A DNA stretch of 64,000 nucleotides. Origin: Bacteroides nordii WAL 11050 = JCM 12987. GTDB taxonomy: Bacteria > Bacteroidota > Bacteroidia > Bacteroidales > Bacteroidaceae. The notes beneath the pieces were generated by a model. That model saw nothing but the letters and a program-made list of their open reading frames with translations. It made no database searches and was not told the DNA's origin. The translations under genes were made by a program, and so were the position numbers. The stretch spans positions 41,117-105,116 of the forward strand of contig BAJA01000016.1 of NCBI GenBank assembly GCA_000613465.1, written 5' to 3'. Below, piece after piece: positions 19,661 through 28,889 of the stretch (the stretch's first letter is position 1; each line of letters starts with the position of its first letter).

Positions 19661-22282
19661 ATGAGAAAGGCATTCATATTTATTCTGTTGAGTATATATT
19701 TTCTCTCGTGGAGCAATGAAGTTGCTTCGCAAGAGCGTATAAACTTGAATAGAGACTGGCGATATCAGGAGAATGATCCGGACGGAACTGATAGTACCTT
19801 GCACTATTCACGTTTGAAACCCTATTTACTGCCTTGTGCCAATGATTTTATCAAATCGGGGCAGAAACATATTCGTCCGGCAGGAAACCCGGGAGGCGAG
19901 GTGGCTTACGTGAAACCGGATTTTGACGATAGTAGCTGGAGGCAGTTGAACCTTCCGCATGACTGGGCTATTGAAGGACCTTTCAATATAGATTATGTAG
20001 GAGCTACCGGTAAATTGCCTTATTGGGGAATACGCTGGTATCGTAAATCCTTTGAGTTGAGTCCCAAAGATACCGGAAAACAAATTTATCTGGATATAGA
20101 TGGGGCGATGTCTTTCTCTTCTGTCTGGTGTAATGGGCAATTCGTCGGCGGATGGCCGTATGGTTATGCTTCTTACCGTCTTGATCTGACTCCTTATGTG
20201 AAAGCCGGAAAGAAAAATATGCTGGCTATCCGTTTGGATAATCCGGATGATGCTTCCCGCTGGTATCCGGGATCGGGAATCTACCGGAATGTATGGTTGG
20301 TGAAAACGTCTCCTGTACATGTAGCACAATGGGGTACATTTATCCGTAATAAAGAGATCTCTACTGATAAAGTCGTGATGGATATGACCCTCCAACTGGA
20401 AAATAATACGGGGAAGAGTGTGCAGGCAAGCGTGAAGACTGATATATATGAACAGGACGAGACAGGAAATCCTAAAGGCACTAAGGTGGCTTCCTGCCCT
20501 GCGATGAAAGTGAAAATAGAGCAACAAGCTACCACCGAGTTACAGTCGGGTTTTGTTGTGCCTAATCCTAAATTGTGGGAAATTGAATCTCCCGCCTGTT
20601 ATGTGGCAGTGACCCGCATTGAAGTAGACGGTCGTGAGGTAGAACGTTATCAAACTCCTTTCGGCATACGTGAGATTGAATTTACTCACGATCAGGGATT
20701 TATGCTGAATGGCCGTAAAGTACCTATCAAAGGAGTTTGCATGCACCATGATCTCGGAGCATTGGGGGCAGCCTTCAATGAAGTGGCAGCCGAGCGCCAG
20801 TTGCGCATAATGAAAGAGATGGGAGCCAATGCAATTCGTACTTCACATAATCCACCTGCACCTGAATTGGTAGCTCTTTGTGACCGTATGGGCTTGATGA
20901 TGCAATTGGAGTTTGTGGATAGTTGGCATAAAGGGAAACGGAAAAATGATTATAATATCCTGTTTGATGATTGGAATGAAGCAGATATGCGTTCGTTGGT
21001 TCGTCATTACCGGAATCATCCGTCAGTGATCATGTGGAGTATCGGTAATGAGGTGCACGATCAGGTAACAGATCTGGGTATAGAGATTGCCCGTAATCTT
21101 ACTGCTTACAGTCATGATGAAGATCCTACGCGTCCTACTTCTTTGGGATGCAACAAACGGGATGCGATTTATCGTGATATTGTCAATCAGGTGGATATAT
21201 TCGGGCTGAATTATTATCATAAGACATATCCTTTGTTTAAAGAGCAGAATCCTACACGCCGCTATCACGCCAGCGAGACCTCTTCGGCTACCAGTTCCCG
21301 TGGAGAATATTTCTTCCCGGTGACGAAGAATGTGAACGACAGCCGTTCCGGTTTTCAACTCTCTTCTTATGATATGACAACTATCGGATGGGGATGCACG
21401 CCGGAAGAACAGTTCAAAATGAATGAGGCATATCCGTTTATGAGTGGAGAATTTGTGTGGACGGGATTCGATTATTTAGGAGAACCTACGCCTTATAACA
21501 AAGACTTGACCAATCTGCTGAATTTCTCTGATCCTGTAGAGTTGGAGGCGGCTAAAAAAGAGTTGGAAGAGTTAGGCAAAATAAAAACTCCATCCCGTAG
21601 CTCTTATTTTGGAATTGTGGATTTATGCGGATTCCCTAAAGACCGTTACTATAATTATCAGAGTTATTGGCGTAAAGAACTTCCGTTGGTTCACATTCTT
21701 CCGCATTGGAACTGGCCGGAGCGGGTAGGAGAGGTTACACCGGTTCATATTTATACTTCGGGTGACGAAGTGGAACTTTCCTTGAACGGGAAGTCGCAAG
21801 GCAGACGGAAGAAAGAGCATTCTTATGATCGTCTCACCTGGGATGACGTTCGGTATGAATCGGGAGAACTGAAGGCGATAGCTTATAAAGAGGGGAAACA
21901 GTGGGCGGAACAACAGGTAAAGACAACAGGCCAGCCTGCTGCGTTATCTGTCAATCCGGAGAAGAAGACTCTTCGAAATACTGGTACGGACCTGTCTTTT
22001 GTGCGTATTGATGTTGTAGATAAAGAAGGGTTGATCGTTCCCCGTACAAAGAACCTGTTAAAGTTCTCGGTTAGTGGTCCGGTTGAGATTGTAGCTACCG
22101 ATAATGGTGATGCTACCAGTTTTGTTCCCTTCCAGTCTCATGAACGTGAGGCATACAATGGGCTTTGCCTGGTCATTCTTCGTTCTGTATCCGGTAAAAC
22201 GGGTGAGGCTGTTCTGACGGTAGAGTCAGAGGGACTTCCAACGAAGAAGGTCAGTCTGCAAGTGGTGGCCGATGTTAAGTGA
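19661..22282 (+). CDS. Secreted GH2 beta-galactosidase-like enzyme
   Basis: 873 residues with a signal peptide (EVASQ). In order: sugar-binding jelly-roll domain (about 60-230), immunoglobulin-like domain, TIM barrel (about 340-640) and C-terminal beta domains including a DUF4982-like part. The GH2 acid/base Glu is E464 in IGNE and the nucleophile Glu is E597 in FMSGEFVWTGFDY. RTSHNPPAPE is the family signature. GH2 members cleave beta-galactosides, beta-glucuronides or beta-mannosides; the exact substrate cannot be read here. The stop is followed after 7 bases by the alpha/beta hydrolase start. Confidence 0.88.
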   Translation: MRKAFIFILLSIYFLSWSNEVASQERINLNRDWRYQENDPDGTDSTLHYSRLKPYLLPCANDFIKSGQKHIRPAGNPGGEVAYVKPDFDDSSWRQLNLPHDWAIEGPFNIDYVGATGKLPYWGIRWYRKSFELSPKDTGKQIYLDIDGAMSFSSVWCNGQFVGGWPYGYASYRLDLTPYVKAGKKNMLAIRLDNPDDASRWYPGSGIYRNVWLVKTSPVHVAQWGTFIRNKEISTDKVVMDMTLQLENNTGKSVQASVKTDIYEQDETGNPKGTKVASCPAMKVKIEQQATTELQSGFVVPNPKLWEIESPACYVAVTRIEVDGREVERYQTPFGIREIEFTHDQGFMLNGRKVPIKGVCMHHDLGALGAAFNEVAAERQLRIMKEMGANAIRTSHNPPAPELVALCDRMGLMMQLEFVDSWHKGKRKNDYNILFDDWNEADMRSLVRHYRNHPSVIMWSIGNEVHDQVTDLGIEIARNLTAYSHDEDPTRPTSLGCNKRDAIYRDIVNQVDIFGLNYYHKTYPLFKEQNPTRRYHASETSSATSSRGEYFFPVTKNVNDSRSGFQLSSYDMTTIGWGCTPEEQFKMNEAYPFMSGEFVWTGFDYLGEPTPYNKDLTNLLNFSDPVELEAAKKELEELGKIKTPSRSSYFGIVDLCGFPKDRYYNYQSYWRKELPLVHILPHWNWPERVGEVTPVHIYTSGDEVELSLNGKSQGRRKKEHSYDRLTWDDVRYESGELKAIAYKEGKQWAEQQVKTTGQPAALSVNPEKKTLRNTGTDLSFVRIDVVDKEGLIVPRTKNLLKFSVSGPVEIVATDNGDATSFVPFQSHEREAYNGLCLVILRSVSGKTGEAVLTVESEGLPTKKVSLQVVADVK

Positions 22283-22289
22283 GTTGTGT

Positions 22290-23489
22290 ATGGGAAGTAT
22301 AATAAAGACAATAAGATTGCTGGCAGGCATGTGCTTGCTGGCAATCAGTGTATCTGCGCAAAATATTGATGTAAAGGGCACTCCGTGGGAAGGTGATGAG
22401 ATTCTGAAGACTCCTGCTTATCGGGTAGTTGCCGAAGATTCCATCCGGTCCATTCAGTTTGAAGGGTTGTCGTATAAGGGGCATACGAAACAGGTTTTTG
22501 CTTTTTATGCTACACCCGGTATGTTGAAAGGCGATCGTTCTATAGACAAACAGCTCCCCGGTGTTGTATTGGTGCATGGTGGGGGTGGAAGAGCCTTTCG
22601 CGAATGGGTGTTACTATGGGCACGTCGTGGATATGCTGCCATAGCTATTGACACCCGCGGTAATGGAGCGAATAAGGAACATATTGAGAACGGTTTTGAA
22701 GAAAACGGTAAAGATACCCCTTATTTTGATGTGACATTACCATTGAAAGAACAGTGGATGTATCAGGCTGTAGGAGATGTAATACTATCTCATTCTTTGT
22801 TGCTTAGCTTTCCTGAAGTAGACAAGAAGCGTACGGCACTTACCGGTATCAGTTGGGGAGGAGTTCTGACCAGTGTTGCTACCTCATTAGATCATCGTTT
22901 TCGTGCGGCTGTTCCTGTTTACGGATGTGGCTTTCTTGCTGAAAGCGGACGGATGAAACAGCAGTTAGATAAGCTTTCTCTATTGGAACGTGAAACGTGG
23001 ATAAAGCAATATGATCCTTCTGTCTATCTGTCGCGTGCCAAATGTCCAGTTCTCTTTTTGAATGGTACGAATGATGTACATTTCTATCTGCCGAGTATGA
23101 CGCAGAGTGCTGTATTGGTTTCCAAGGGGCAGGTATTGATAAAGTATAAATTAAGGCATGGTCATGGTCATGGTTGGAATAACCAGGAAATCGGTACTTT
23201 TATAGATCATTATCTGTGTAATGGCCCTGCATTACCGAAAATAAAGTCATTGCGGTTACAGGATAATATACTTTCTGTAAAGGCTGTTTCATCATCACCT
23301 GTCCAAAAAGTAGTTCTCTATTATACTACAGATACAAATGTAGAGCAGGAGAAGTGTGAGTGGCATTTTGTAGAAGCTGTTCCTTCGGGTAAAGAGTGGA
23401 AAGTTGAATTACCTCAAAAGGTTGTTCGTTGGTTTGTAAATGTTACGGATAACTCTGGTAATCAATTATCCGGAGATTTGCAGGAATAG
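22290..23489 (+). CDS. Secreted alpha/beta hydrolase, acetyl-esterase/peptidase-S9-like
   Basis: The ATG at 22290 gives a good signal peptide (ISVSAQ) and lies 7 bases after the GH2 stop; an in-frame ATG at 22272 would overlap the GH2 gene. The protein has VLVHGGGGRAFREW (oxyanion region), IDTRGNG, GISWGG (catalytic Ser, GxSxG), VLFLNGTNDVHF (Asp region) and RHGHGHGW (His). Its length and order fit acetyl-xylan-esterase/dienelactone-hydrolase-type enzymes fused to a small C-terminal beta domain. Probably removes acyl groups from the glycan handled by the GH2 partner. Confidence 0.75.
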   Translation: MGSIIKTIRLLAGMCLLAISVSAQNIDVKGTPWEGDEILKTPAYRVVAEDSIRSIQFEGLSYKGHTKQVFAFYATPGMLKGDRSIDKQLPGVVLVHGGGGRAFREWVLLWARRGYAAIAIDTRGNGANKEHIENGFEENGKDTPYFDVTLPLKEQWMYQAVGDVILSHSLLLSFPEVDKKRTALTGISWGGVLTSVATSLDHRFRAAVPVYGCGFLAESGRMKQQLDKLSLLERETWIKQYDPSVYLSRAKCPVLFLNGTNDVHFYLPSMTQSAVLVSKGQVLIKYKLRHGHGHGWNNQEIGTFIDHYLCNGPALPKIKSLRLQDNILSVKAVSSSPVQKVVLYYTTDTNVEQEKCEWHFVEAVPSGKEWKVELPQKVVRWFVNVTDNSGNQLSGDLQE

Positions 23490-23577
23490 ATAATGTTGAT
23501 TTTTCATTACGCAGCATAGGGCTTTTCTTTTCCGTACAGTAACTCTTTGTAATATCTTATAGTTCTTTTGTTTATTT

Positions 23578-23653
23578 GTCGTAGAGAATCGCTCCGTTTC
23601 TCTACGACAAACAGAGTGTTCCTCCTAGAGGAACGGGATGATTCTCTACGAGG
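23578..23653. repeat. Cluster of hairpins after the alpha/beta hydrolase
   Basis: GTCGTAGAGAA (23578-23588) pairs with 23598-23608 (11 bp, 9-base loop). Near-palindrome GTTCCTCCTAGAGGAAC follows, and a third TTCTCTACGA copy at 23642. It may end the GH2/esterase transcript. The rest of 23490-24072 is AT-rich and shows no convincing gene. Confidence 0.55.
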
Positions 23654-24072
23654 AAAAAAATAACAGATGTAATTGGTTGATATATAATGATTTATCGTGT
23701 AATGCCATTTGTCCTCTTTTTTTGTCTGTCATTTTCTTTTTTAAGTGTATTTGTGGTTTTTAAATGATTACAAACTTCAGTCGGATATACTAAAATTGTA
23801 TTACAATAGGATAAAATATATTCATAAGCGACATATAAATACTTCTTTTTGTTGCAGTGCATTTTCTTTTCGTTACTTTTGCGGTTATACTCCCGAAGTA
23901 TCGCTTTTAGAGTAATCAGTTTAAGTGTTTTTCGGAAAACAGCGAAACTTTCAAAAGACACATTTAAGCTGAATGGGGAGCTGTATGTTGTAAATCAACG
24001 ATATACGCACCTTTTCAGTATATAGATGTGGTCTGGGTTGTTTGTTGTACCTTCGAAAAACTTATATATTGG

Positions 24073-24102
24073 AATTGGGTACGTTTTTGTACCCAATTTT
24101 AG
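24073..24102 (+). terminator. Perfect stem-loop just upstream of a small hypothetical gene
   Basis: AATTGGGTAC (24073-24082) and GTACCCAATT (24089-24098) form a perfect 10-bp stem with loop GTTTTT, followed by TT. It lies 22 bases before the next start codon, so it could also attenuate that gene. Confidence 0.6.
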
Positions 24103-24123
24103 TTGTACAATAATATAAAGAGT

Positions 24124-24477
24124 ATGAGCATATTGAGGTACAGATTTTGTTTATCTGGTAGGCAGCAAGAGTCTGATACTGATTCTCCTTGTCCTTGCCT
24201 GATGAAAACGGATATGGAAGAATCTGAAAATATATATGATTTTTTGAAGGATTACTTTTGGGAAATAGAATCTGAAAAAGACTGGAGAAAGCTTTCTCTT
24301 TCAAACCTGAAATGTAGTCGTTGTTTGCTGTGTGCAGCACTGAAACTTGTAAAAAAGGAGAAAGATAAATACGGAAAAGAAAGTGTTGCCAGATTGGCTA
24401 CTGCAAAATCCATTGTGTCAAAGAGGTACTTCAAGTATAAATTGCTAAAATGGTTTGTGTGGATGAAGAAATCATAA
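24124..24477 (+). CDS. Small hypothetical protein, Cys-rich centre
   Basis: About 117 residues from ATG 24124 (an upstream in-frame start at 24103 is possible). It has no signal peptide. It contains CPCLMKTD and a KCSRCLLCAAL cluster that could bind metal, then a basic helical end (RYFKYKLLKWFVWMKKS). I do not recognise it. It lies between a hairpin and the tandem palindromes, convergent with the susCD operon. May be a real small gene; evidence is only the open frame and composition. Confidence 0.35.
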   Translation: MSILRYRFCLSGRQQESDTDSPCPCLMKTDMEESENIYDFLKDYFWEIESEKDWRKLSLSNLKCSRCLLCAALKLVKKEKDKYGKESVARLATAKSIVSKRYFKYKLLKWFVWMKKS

Positions 24478-24583
24478 TACCGGAGCCATGTGAAACCTTA
24501 TTATTCTTTATGTAACGGATAAATACCTGTTTTTCCCGTTAACATCTTTAACGGACTATTTCAATATCTATTTTTGTGGATAC

Positions 24584-24668
24584 AAAAGTATATACTTTTG
24601 GGGTATTAAAGTACGTACTTTTAGGGTATAAGAGTACGTATTTAACACAGACTTAAATACGTACTCTT
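24584..24668. repeat. Three tandem palindromes between convergent transcripts
   Basis: AAAAGTATATACTTTT (24584-24599), AAAGTACGTACTTT (24608-24621) and a 16-bp perfect stem (24630-24645 with 24653-24668, 7-base loop) follow each other with a period of about 22-23 bases. The first two are joined to the next by GGGTATT or GGGTATA. It may be a bidirectional terminator or a binding-site array. Apart from this array, 24478-24802 holds nothing recognisable. Confidence 0.75.
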
Positions 24669-24802
24669 GTAATATAAAGTATCGATGTTGATAATTGTTT
24701 GATATAGAATGATATAAATAGTGATATAATACAAAGAGGATACCCATCACGGTACCCTCTTCTCTACATTATTCACCAAATAAATAGTGTGATTGACTTA
24801 TT

Positions 24803-25534
24803 CTATTCTAAAACTAAATTCGGATCTGATAGAGTATACGTCTCATAACTGGTTATAAACTCATCAATACAGTTGGATTCCGGATGATATACCGTACGAA
24901 GTTGGATTTCCATTGTATCATCTCCTCCTTCGAGCATGATCGGATAAATCATGTTGTCGTTTTCATCACATAAGTCTGCAATGTTATATCTTAAATCTGT
25001 CACCTTTGTACCGTCTATTTTAGTATAGCATACTTCATAAGCTACAGCATTTTCATACCTCGTCTTTATTTTGAAACTATACTTATCAGGCATTTGATGA
25101 TAAGTGAAATCAGTAGGGCTGGTATTAATAATTGCGTTCTGATAAGAATCTCCGTAGCTAATAGCTGTTACACTATATTTGATAGAGCGGAGATCATGTT
25201 CTGCATTATTGTTATAGAAGTTGAAACTGTAACTTCCTTCATCCAAACCTGTGATAATGAAACTACCCGGATTGTTCGGAGTTGTTTTATGTACTTCGTA
25301 TTCACCGCTTTCCCTGTCCATATTCCACATAGCCGTAGTTGTTGCTACCTTTGGATCTGAAAGCCAATAGAGCACTTTTACTCTTTCTTTTCCGGGATAG
25401 ATCTTCACAGAATCGAAGCGGGCCAGATAGATCGTTTCACCATCCGCCAAGTATTTATCATGCAAAGAGTTCATATCTGAGCAAGCGCATAAAGCGGATA
25501 CAGCAGCGATCAGTATATAATTTATCTTTTTCAT
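24803..25534 (-). CDS. DUF4998-like surface lipoprotein of the SusCD operon
   Basis: 243 residues with lipobox CAC (Cys 18). It begins with LHDKYLADGETIYLARFDSVKIYPGKERVKV, followed by fibronectin-like beta strands. This pattern matches DUF4998 proteins, which usually follow SusC/SusD and a DUF4959 protein. It probably binds the glycan at the cell surface in the SusE/SusF position. Last gene of the minus-strand operon, 39 bases after the DUF4959-like gene. Confidence 0.75.
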   Translation of the reverse strand: MKKINYILIAAVSALCACSDMNSLHDKYLADGETIYLARFDSVKIYPGKERVKVLYWLSDPKVATTTAMWNMDRESGEYEVHKTTPNNPGSFIITGLDEGSYSFNFYNNNAEHDLRSIKYSVTAISYGDSYQNAIINTSPTDFTYHQMPDKYSFKIKTRYENAVAYEVCYTKIDGTKVTDLRYNIADLCDENDNMIYPIMLEGGDDTMEIQLRTVYHPESNCIDEFITSYETYTLSDPNLVLE

Positions 25535-25573
25535 TCTTTTAATCGTTTAATAGTTACTTTTTTCTTTCCTTAT

Positions 25574-26866
25574 TTACTCGGCAGGAGTTTCAGGTTCCGG
25601 TTCAGGTTCCGGTTCCGGGGTAGATTCTTTATTCGGGTCTTGTCCCCAGAATTCCAACTCGGAAATATGTATCATCTCAGTACCTCCCCAGGTTTTGTCA
25701 ATCTGGAACATGAGATAACGTACTTCGTAGGCAGAACCATAAGTAAAGTCATAATCTTCACCTCCGGCACCTTTTTCGATATCTTCATCCGTACAACTCT
25801 TTTTACCTACCGGCAATCCTGATGGTTTAATTGATTCATATTCGCCCAGCAGTGTCCATGGATGTTCGCCTTCGTTGATCGGATTTACGCGTGCTTTATC
25901 ATCAGGTGAACCGTATACTTTGAATATTCTTGGATTACCGTGATTGTAAACCCAGTCGGCAGTACCGCGCTGATAGAGTTTGAAACGGCTCAGACGGAAA
26001 GTACGTCCCATATCGAATGTGAAACATACCGGGAATGGGTATCCGGCAGGTGTATGGAAGAAATTACCGCTGCTGGTACCGTGCATTGTTTTACCATCCC
26101 ATAATTTTTCGATAGGATACTTGCTACTATACTGTCTGTAAGGTATATCCGGGTCATCATTCCATTTTTTGAAATACTGTTGTGTTTCATCTTTCGGTTT
26201 GATAAATTCTTCGTAAAGAGGTACCAGAGTCACCGATTTAACATCTGTTTTGTTTCCCCAGCGGTCTCTAACTTGTACGTAGAAAGTATGGGACACAGCT
26301 TCATATCCGCGTATATATGCTGAACCGTCTTTGGAACTTGAGTAAAAATTGCCCACACTTTGCTGCACATCCGAACCTTCCATGATATCTTCCGATACCA
26401 TTATCACGATATTTCCTCCTGTCGGGTTTTCCCAGCTAACTTGCATTCCACCGAAAGTTGGTATCAACTCCATTGAGTTTTCTACGTCATAAATAGCGGA
26501 TTGTGCCGGGTTGACGGTAAATTCTACCGGAGTGGAGAAATTATGGCTACGGTCTACAGCATACAATGTCACCTTACGTGGTTCGGCTTTGGCGAAACCG
26601 TCTATTTTGATTTGGGTTCCGTACATAGACGATTTTACTATCATTTTTTCGCCAGTATCCAGTGTGTATTCGGCTTGTACATATAGTAAATCGCGATCAT
26701 CCGGCAGTACATAACTCAATATGGCACCTCCCGATACTTGTTCCACCTGTTCCACATTGGTTATTGGTTTGGGTGGAATGTTATCCACCGGATATTGTCC
26801 GATGAATTCTTCCTGGCAGGAAAACAGAGCTCCTGCGGCGAGCAGTAATAAGAATATTTTTTTCAT
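25574..26866 (-). CDS. DUF4959/DUF5000-like surface glycan-binding lipoprotein
   Basis: 430 residues with a lipobox (LFSCQEE, Cys 17). In order: DUF4959-like Ig domain (IPPKPITNVEQVEQVSGGA), a second Ig-like domain (DUF5126-like), then a discoidin-like DUF5000 domain (WDGKTMHGTSSGNFFHTP, FTFDMGRTFRLSRFKLYQR, ISELEFWGQ). The C-terminus ends in a Pro-Glu repeat. It sits in the SusE/F position and likely holds the polysaccharide at the surface. 40 bases separate it from susD. Confidence 0.8.
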   Translation of the reverse strand: MKKIFLLLLAAGALFSCQEEFIGQYPVDNIPPKPITNVEQVEQVSGGAILSYVLPDDRDLLYVQAEYTLDTGEKMIVKSSMYGTQIKIDGFAKAEPRKVTLYAVDRSHNFSTPVEFTVNPAQSAIYDVENSMELIPTFGGMQVSWENPTGGNIVIMVSEDIMEGSDVQQSVGNFYSSSKDGSAYIRGYEAVSHTFYVQVRDRWGNKTDVKSVTLVPLYEEFIKPKDETQQYFKKWNDDPDIPYRQYSSKYPIEKLWDGKTMHGTSSGNFFHTPAGYPFPVCFTFDMGRTFRLSRFKLYQRGTADWVYNHGNPRIFKVYGSPDDKARVNPINEGEHPWTLLGEYESIKPSGLPVGKKSCTDEDIEKGAGGEDYDFTYGSAYEVRYLMFQIDKTWGGTEMIHISELEFWGQDPNKESTPEPEPEPEPETPAE

Positions 26867-26906
26867 GATTACGTTTTGTTTTAATATTGTAAAAGATATA
26901 GGTTAA

Positions 26907-28868
26907 TTACCAGCCCGGATTTTGCACCAAATTAGTGTTAATCATCATTTCACTTTCAGCAATAGGCCATAACATATCTCTCTGAGTGAACTTCGGTGAA
27001 TAGTAAATTTTTATTTTATTGAAATCTTCTACAGTTTCTCCTTCTACATTCCAGCCACGAATCTTTTTATTGAATTGTTCGAAAATGTCGAATTTACTTT
27101 TCTTTGTACCGTTAGCCCAGCGGCGCAGATCATAGAAGTAATGACCTTCAAATGCAAGTTCGAGGATACGTTCTTGTTGAATGATATCACGCATACCATC
27201 TTTGGTCAGATATTTATCCGGGTTGATAGAATGATTTGCCCATGCTTCTTCAACGGGTGGAAGGAAGGCGCGTTCACGTACCAGGTTGATGTATTTGTAT
27301 ACCTCTTCATTAGGAGCGCTTAATGACTCATTCAATGCTTCTGCATAGAGCAGATAAAGGTCTGCCAGACGGATAATAGGGAAAGCATAGTTTGTTCCCT
27401 TAAACTCTGTCTTTGTATCTTCCGTAACATAAGTAGTATAAGGTGTCAACTTACGTATGAAGTATCCGGTTGTTGAATAGTATTGGTTACCATTACGTCC
27501 GGCAGGATAGTTTGTCGGGTCACCGGCAAGCACCTTGACTGTTTGGGATTTAGATTCATCTGTTCTACCGGCTCCGAACCATACTGAACCGTCGAAAGCA
27601 ACGTCACCATAGAAACGTGGCTCACGGTAAGTATTCAGGCGGGCTGTCGGGTAGTTCTTTTCAATGTATTTCTCCTGTACAGCGTCACCACGTGTTACTT
27701 CATAACGTGATTTGTACCATCCGTTTTCATTCCATGTCTTATCTTCTTCGATAGGTACACCGTTGGATGAATAGAAATTCTCAACAAATTCTAATGTTGG
27801 ATTCCAGTGTGAATTCAAACGTGCCGTACGGCAATAAGCATTGAGTGCAGGCATCATGTTGAACTGATAATCTTTCGTACTCAGGTTGATTCTGTTTGAC
27901 CAGATGTATTCTCCCTGATTGTTGGCATGATCTGTGATAAGCTGGCTGAAAGTTAAGATTTTGCGTGTATCTTCTGAAATTTTCAACGTACCCAGGTTCG
28001 TGTAATGGTAAAGTTCGTGATTTCCCTTATCACAATATTTGATTGCTTCTTTACATGCTTGGGCTGCACGAGTCCATTTTGCAGGGTCGTAAGTAGTAGG
28101 CCACAATGCTTTACCGTCTTTATCTTTGAATCCGGCATAGTTATTGTTGTTACCATTAAAGAAAGGACTGGCCATATGTACCAGGATTTTTGCTTTTAAT
28201 GCGGCAGCGATAGGGCGGGTGATACGGCCATATTCAGTCATTGCCATTTCTATCTTATCCGGCAAATGAATTCCCGAGTCTTCTTCTTCGTCAAGATCGC
28301 TTCCGATACATTCGTCAAGTAGACTGATAATATATTCGATACAGTCATCCAGCGGTTCTCTCGGCAGACGTACTTCTTCCGGTTGACTGGTGATAGGAAG
28401 ATTGTCACGTACTACAACGATAGGACCATACTTCTGTACCAGCATCCAGTGGTAATATGCTTTCAGGAATTTCACTTCGAGTACCCAACGAACTTTATCG
28501 TATTCTTCAAGATCGCGTACCTGATCTACATTTTCAAGGAAAATGTTACAATGGCGTATAGCCTGATAGAAATTGTTCCATGATCCCATACTGACAGAAG
28601 TGACACTATTTCCGTTTAATAATAGTTTCATACCATTAGTCTGAACATTATTATAAGCGGTTATTTCGTTACCATACATATAGACGTCATTTGTAGCAAA
28701 CTGGCTTGGTATGTATGAGTAACATGTGGCCAAATATTTTTCTGCACTCACCTGATCACGGAATGCATATTCAATGGTTCCCAATTTGTCGGGCATGACA
28801 TCAAGAAAATTGCAACTTGTAGTCAGCGCCATTGAGAGGGCCAATATAGATAAATATTTCTTTTTCAT
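26907..28868 (-). CDS. SusD-like surface glycan-binding lipoprotein
   Basis: 653 residues. Lipobox LTTSCNFLDV (Cys 19) is typical of SusD, as are the TPR-like helices (VLEVKFLKAYYHWMLVQKYGPIVVV), the RLADLYLLYAEALNE helix, ILELAFEGHYFYDLRRW and the C-terminal LVQNPGW. SusD caps the SusC barrel and delivers oligosaccharides to it. It is longer than the classic 550 residues because of insertions in the sugar-facing half, common in SusD proteins for complex branched glycans. Confidence 0.95.
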   Translation of the reverse strand: MKKKYLSILALSMALTTSCNFLDVMPDKLGTIEYAFRDQVSAEKYLATCYSYIPSQFATNDVYMYGNEITAYNNVQTNGMKLLLNGNSVTSVSMGSWNNFYQAIRHCNIFLENVDQVRDLEEYDKVRWVLEVKFLKAYYHWMLVQKYGPIVVVRDNLPITSQPEEVRLPREPLDDCIEYIISLLDECIGSDLDEEEDSGIHLPDKIEMAMTEYGRITRPIAAALKAKILVHMASPFFNGNNNNYAGFKDKDGKALWPTTYDPAKWTRAAQACKEAIKYCDKGNHELYHYTNLGTLKISEDTRKILTFSQLITDHANNQGEYIWSNRINLSTKDYQFNMMPALNAYCRTARLNSHWNPTLEFVENFYSSNGVPIEEDKTWNENGWYKSRYEVTRGDAVQEKYIEKNYPTARLNTYREPRFYGDVAFDGSVWFGAGRTDESKSQTVKVLAGDPTNYPAGRNGNQYYSTTGYFIRKLTPYTTYVTEDTKTEFKGTNYAFPIIRLADLYLLYAEALNESLSAPNEEVYKYINLVRERAFLPPVEEAWANHSINPDKYLTKDGMRDIIQQERILELAFEGHYFYDLRRWANGTKKSKFDIFEQFNKKIRGWNVEGETVEDFNKIKIYYSPKFTQRDMLWPIAESEMMINTNLVQNPGW

Positions 28869-28889
28869 TTTGATCTGTTTATTGTATGA

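Noticed and set aside
23692..23961. Minus-strand frame as a small gene
   Set aside because: Low-complexity, AT-rich sequence with no recognisable signal, domain or promoter.
24584..24668. CRISPR array
   Set aside because: Units are palindromic, only three, about 22 bases apart without unique spacers, and no cas genes are nearby.
25574..25630. Pro-Glu repeat at the end of the DUF4959-like protein as a separate repeat element
   Set aside because: It is part of the coding frame and a common flexible tail.
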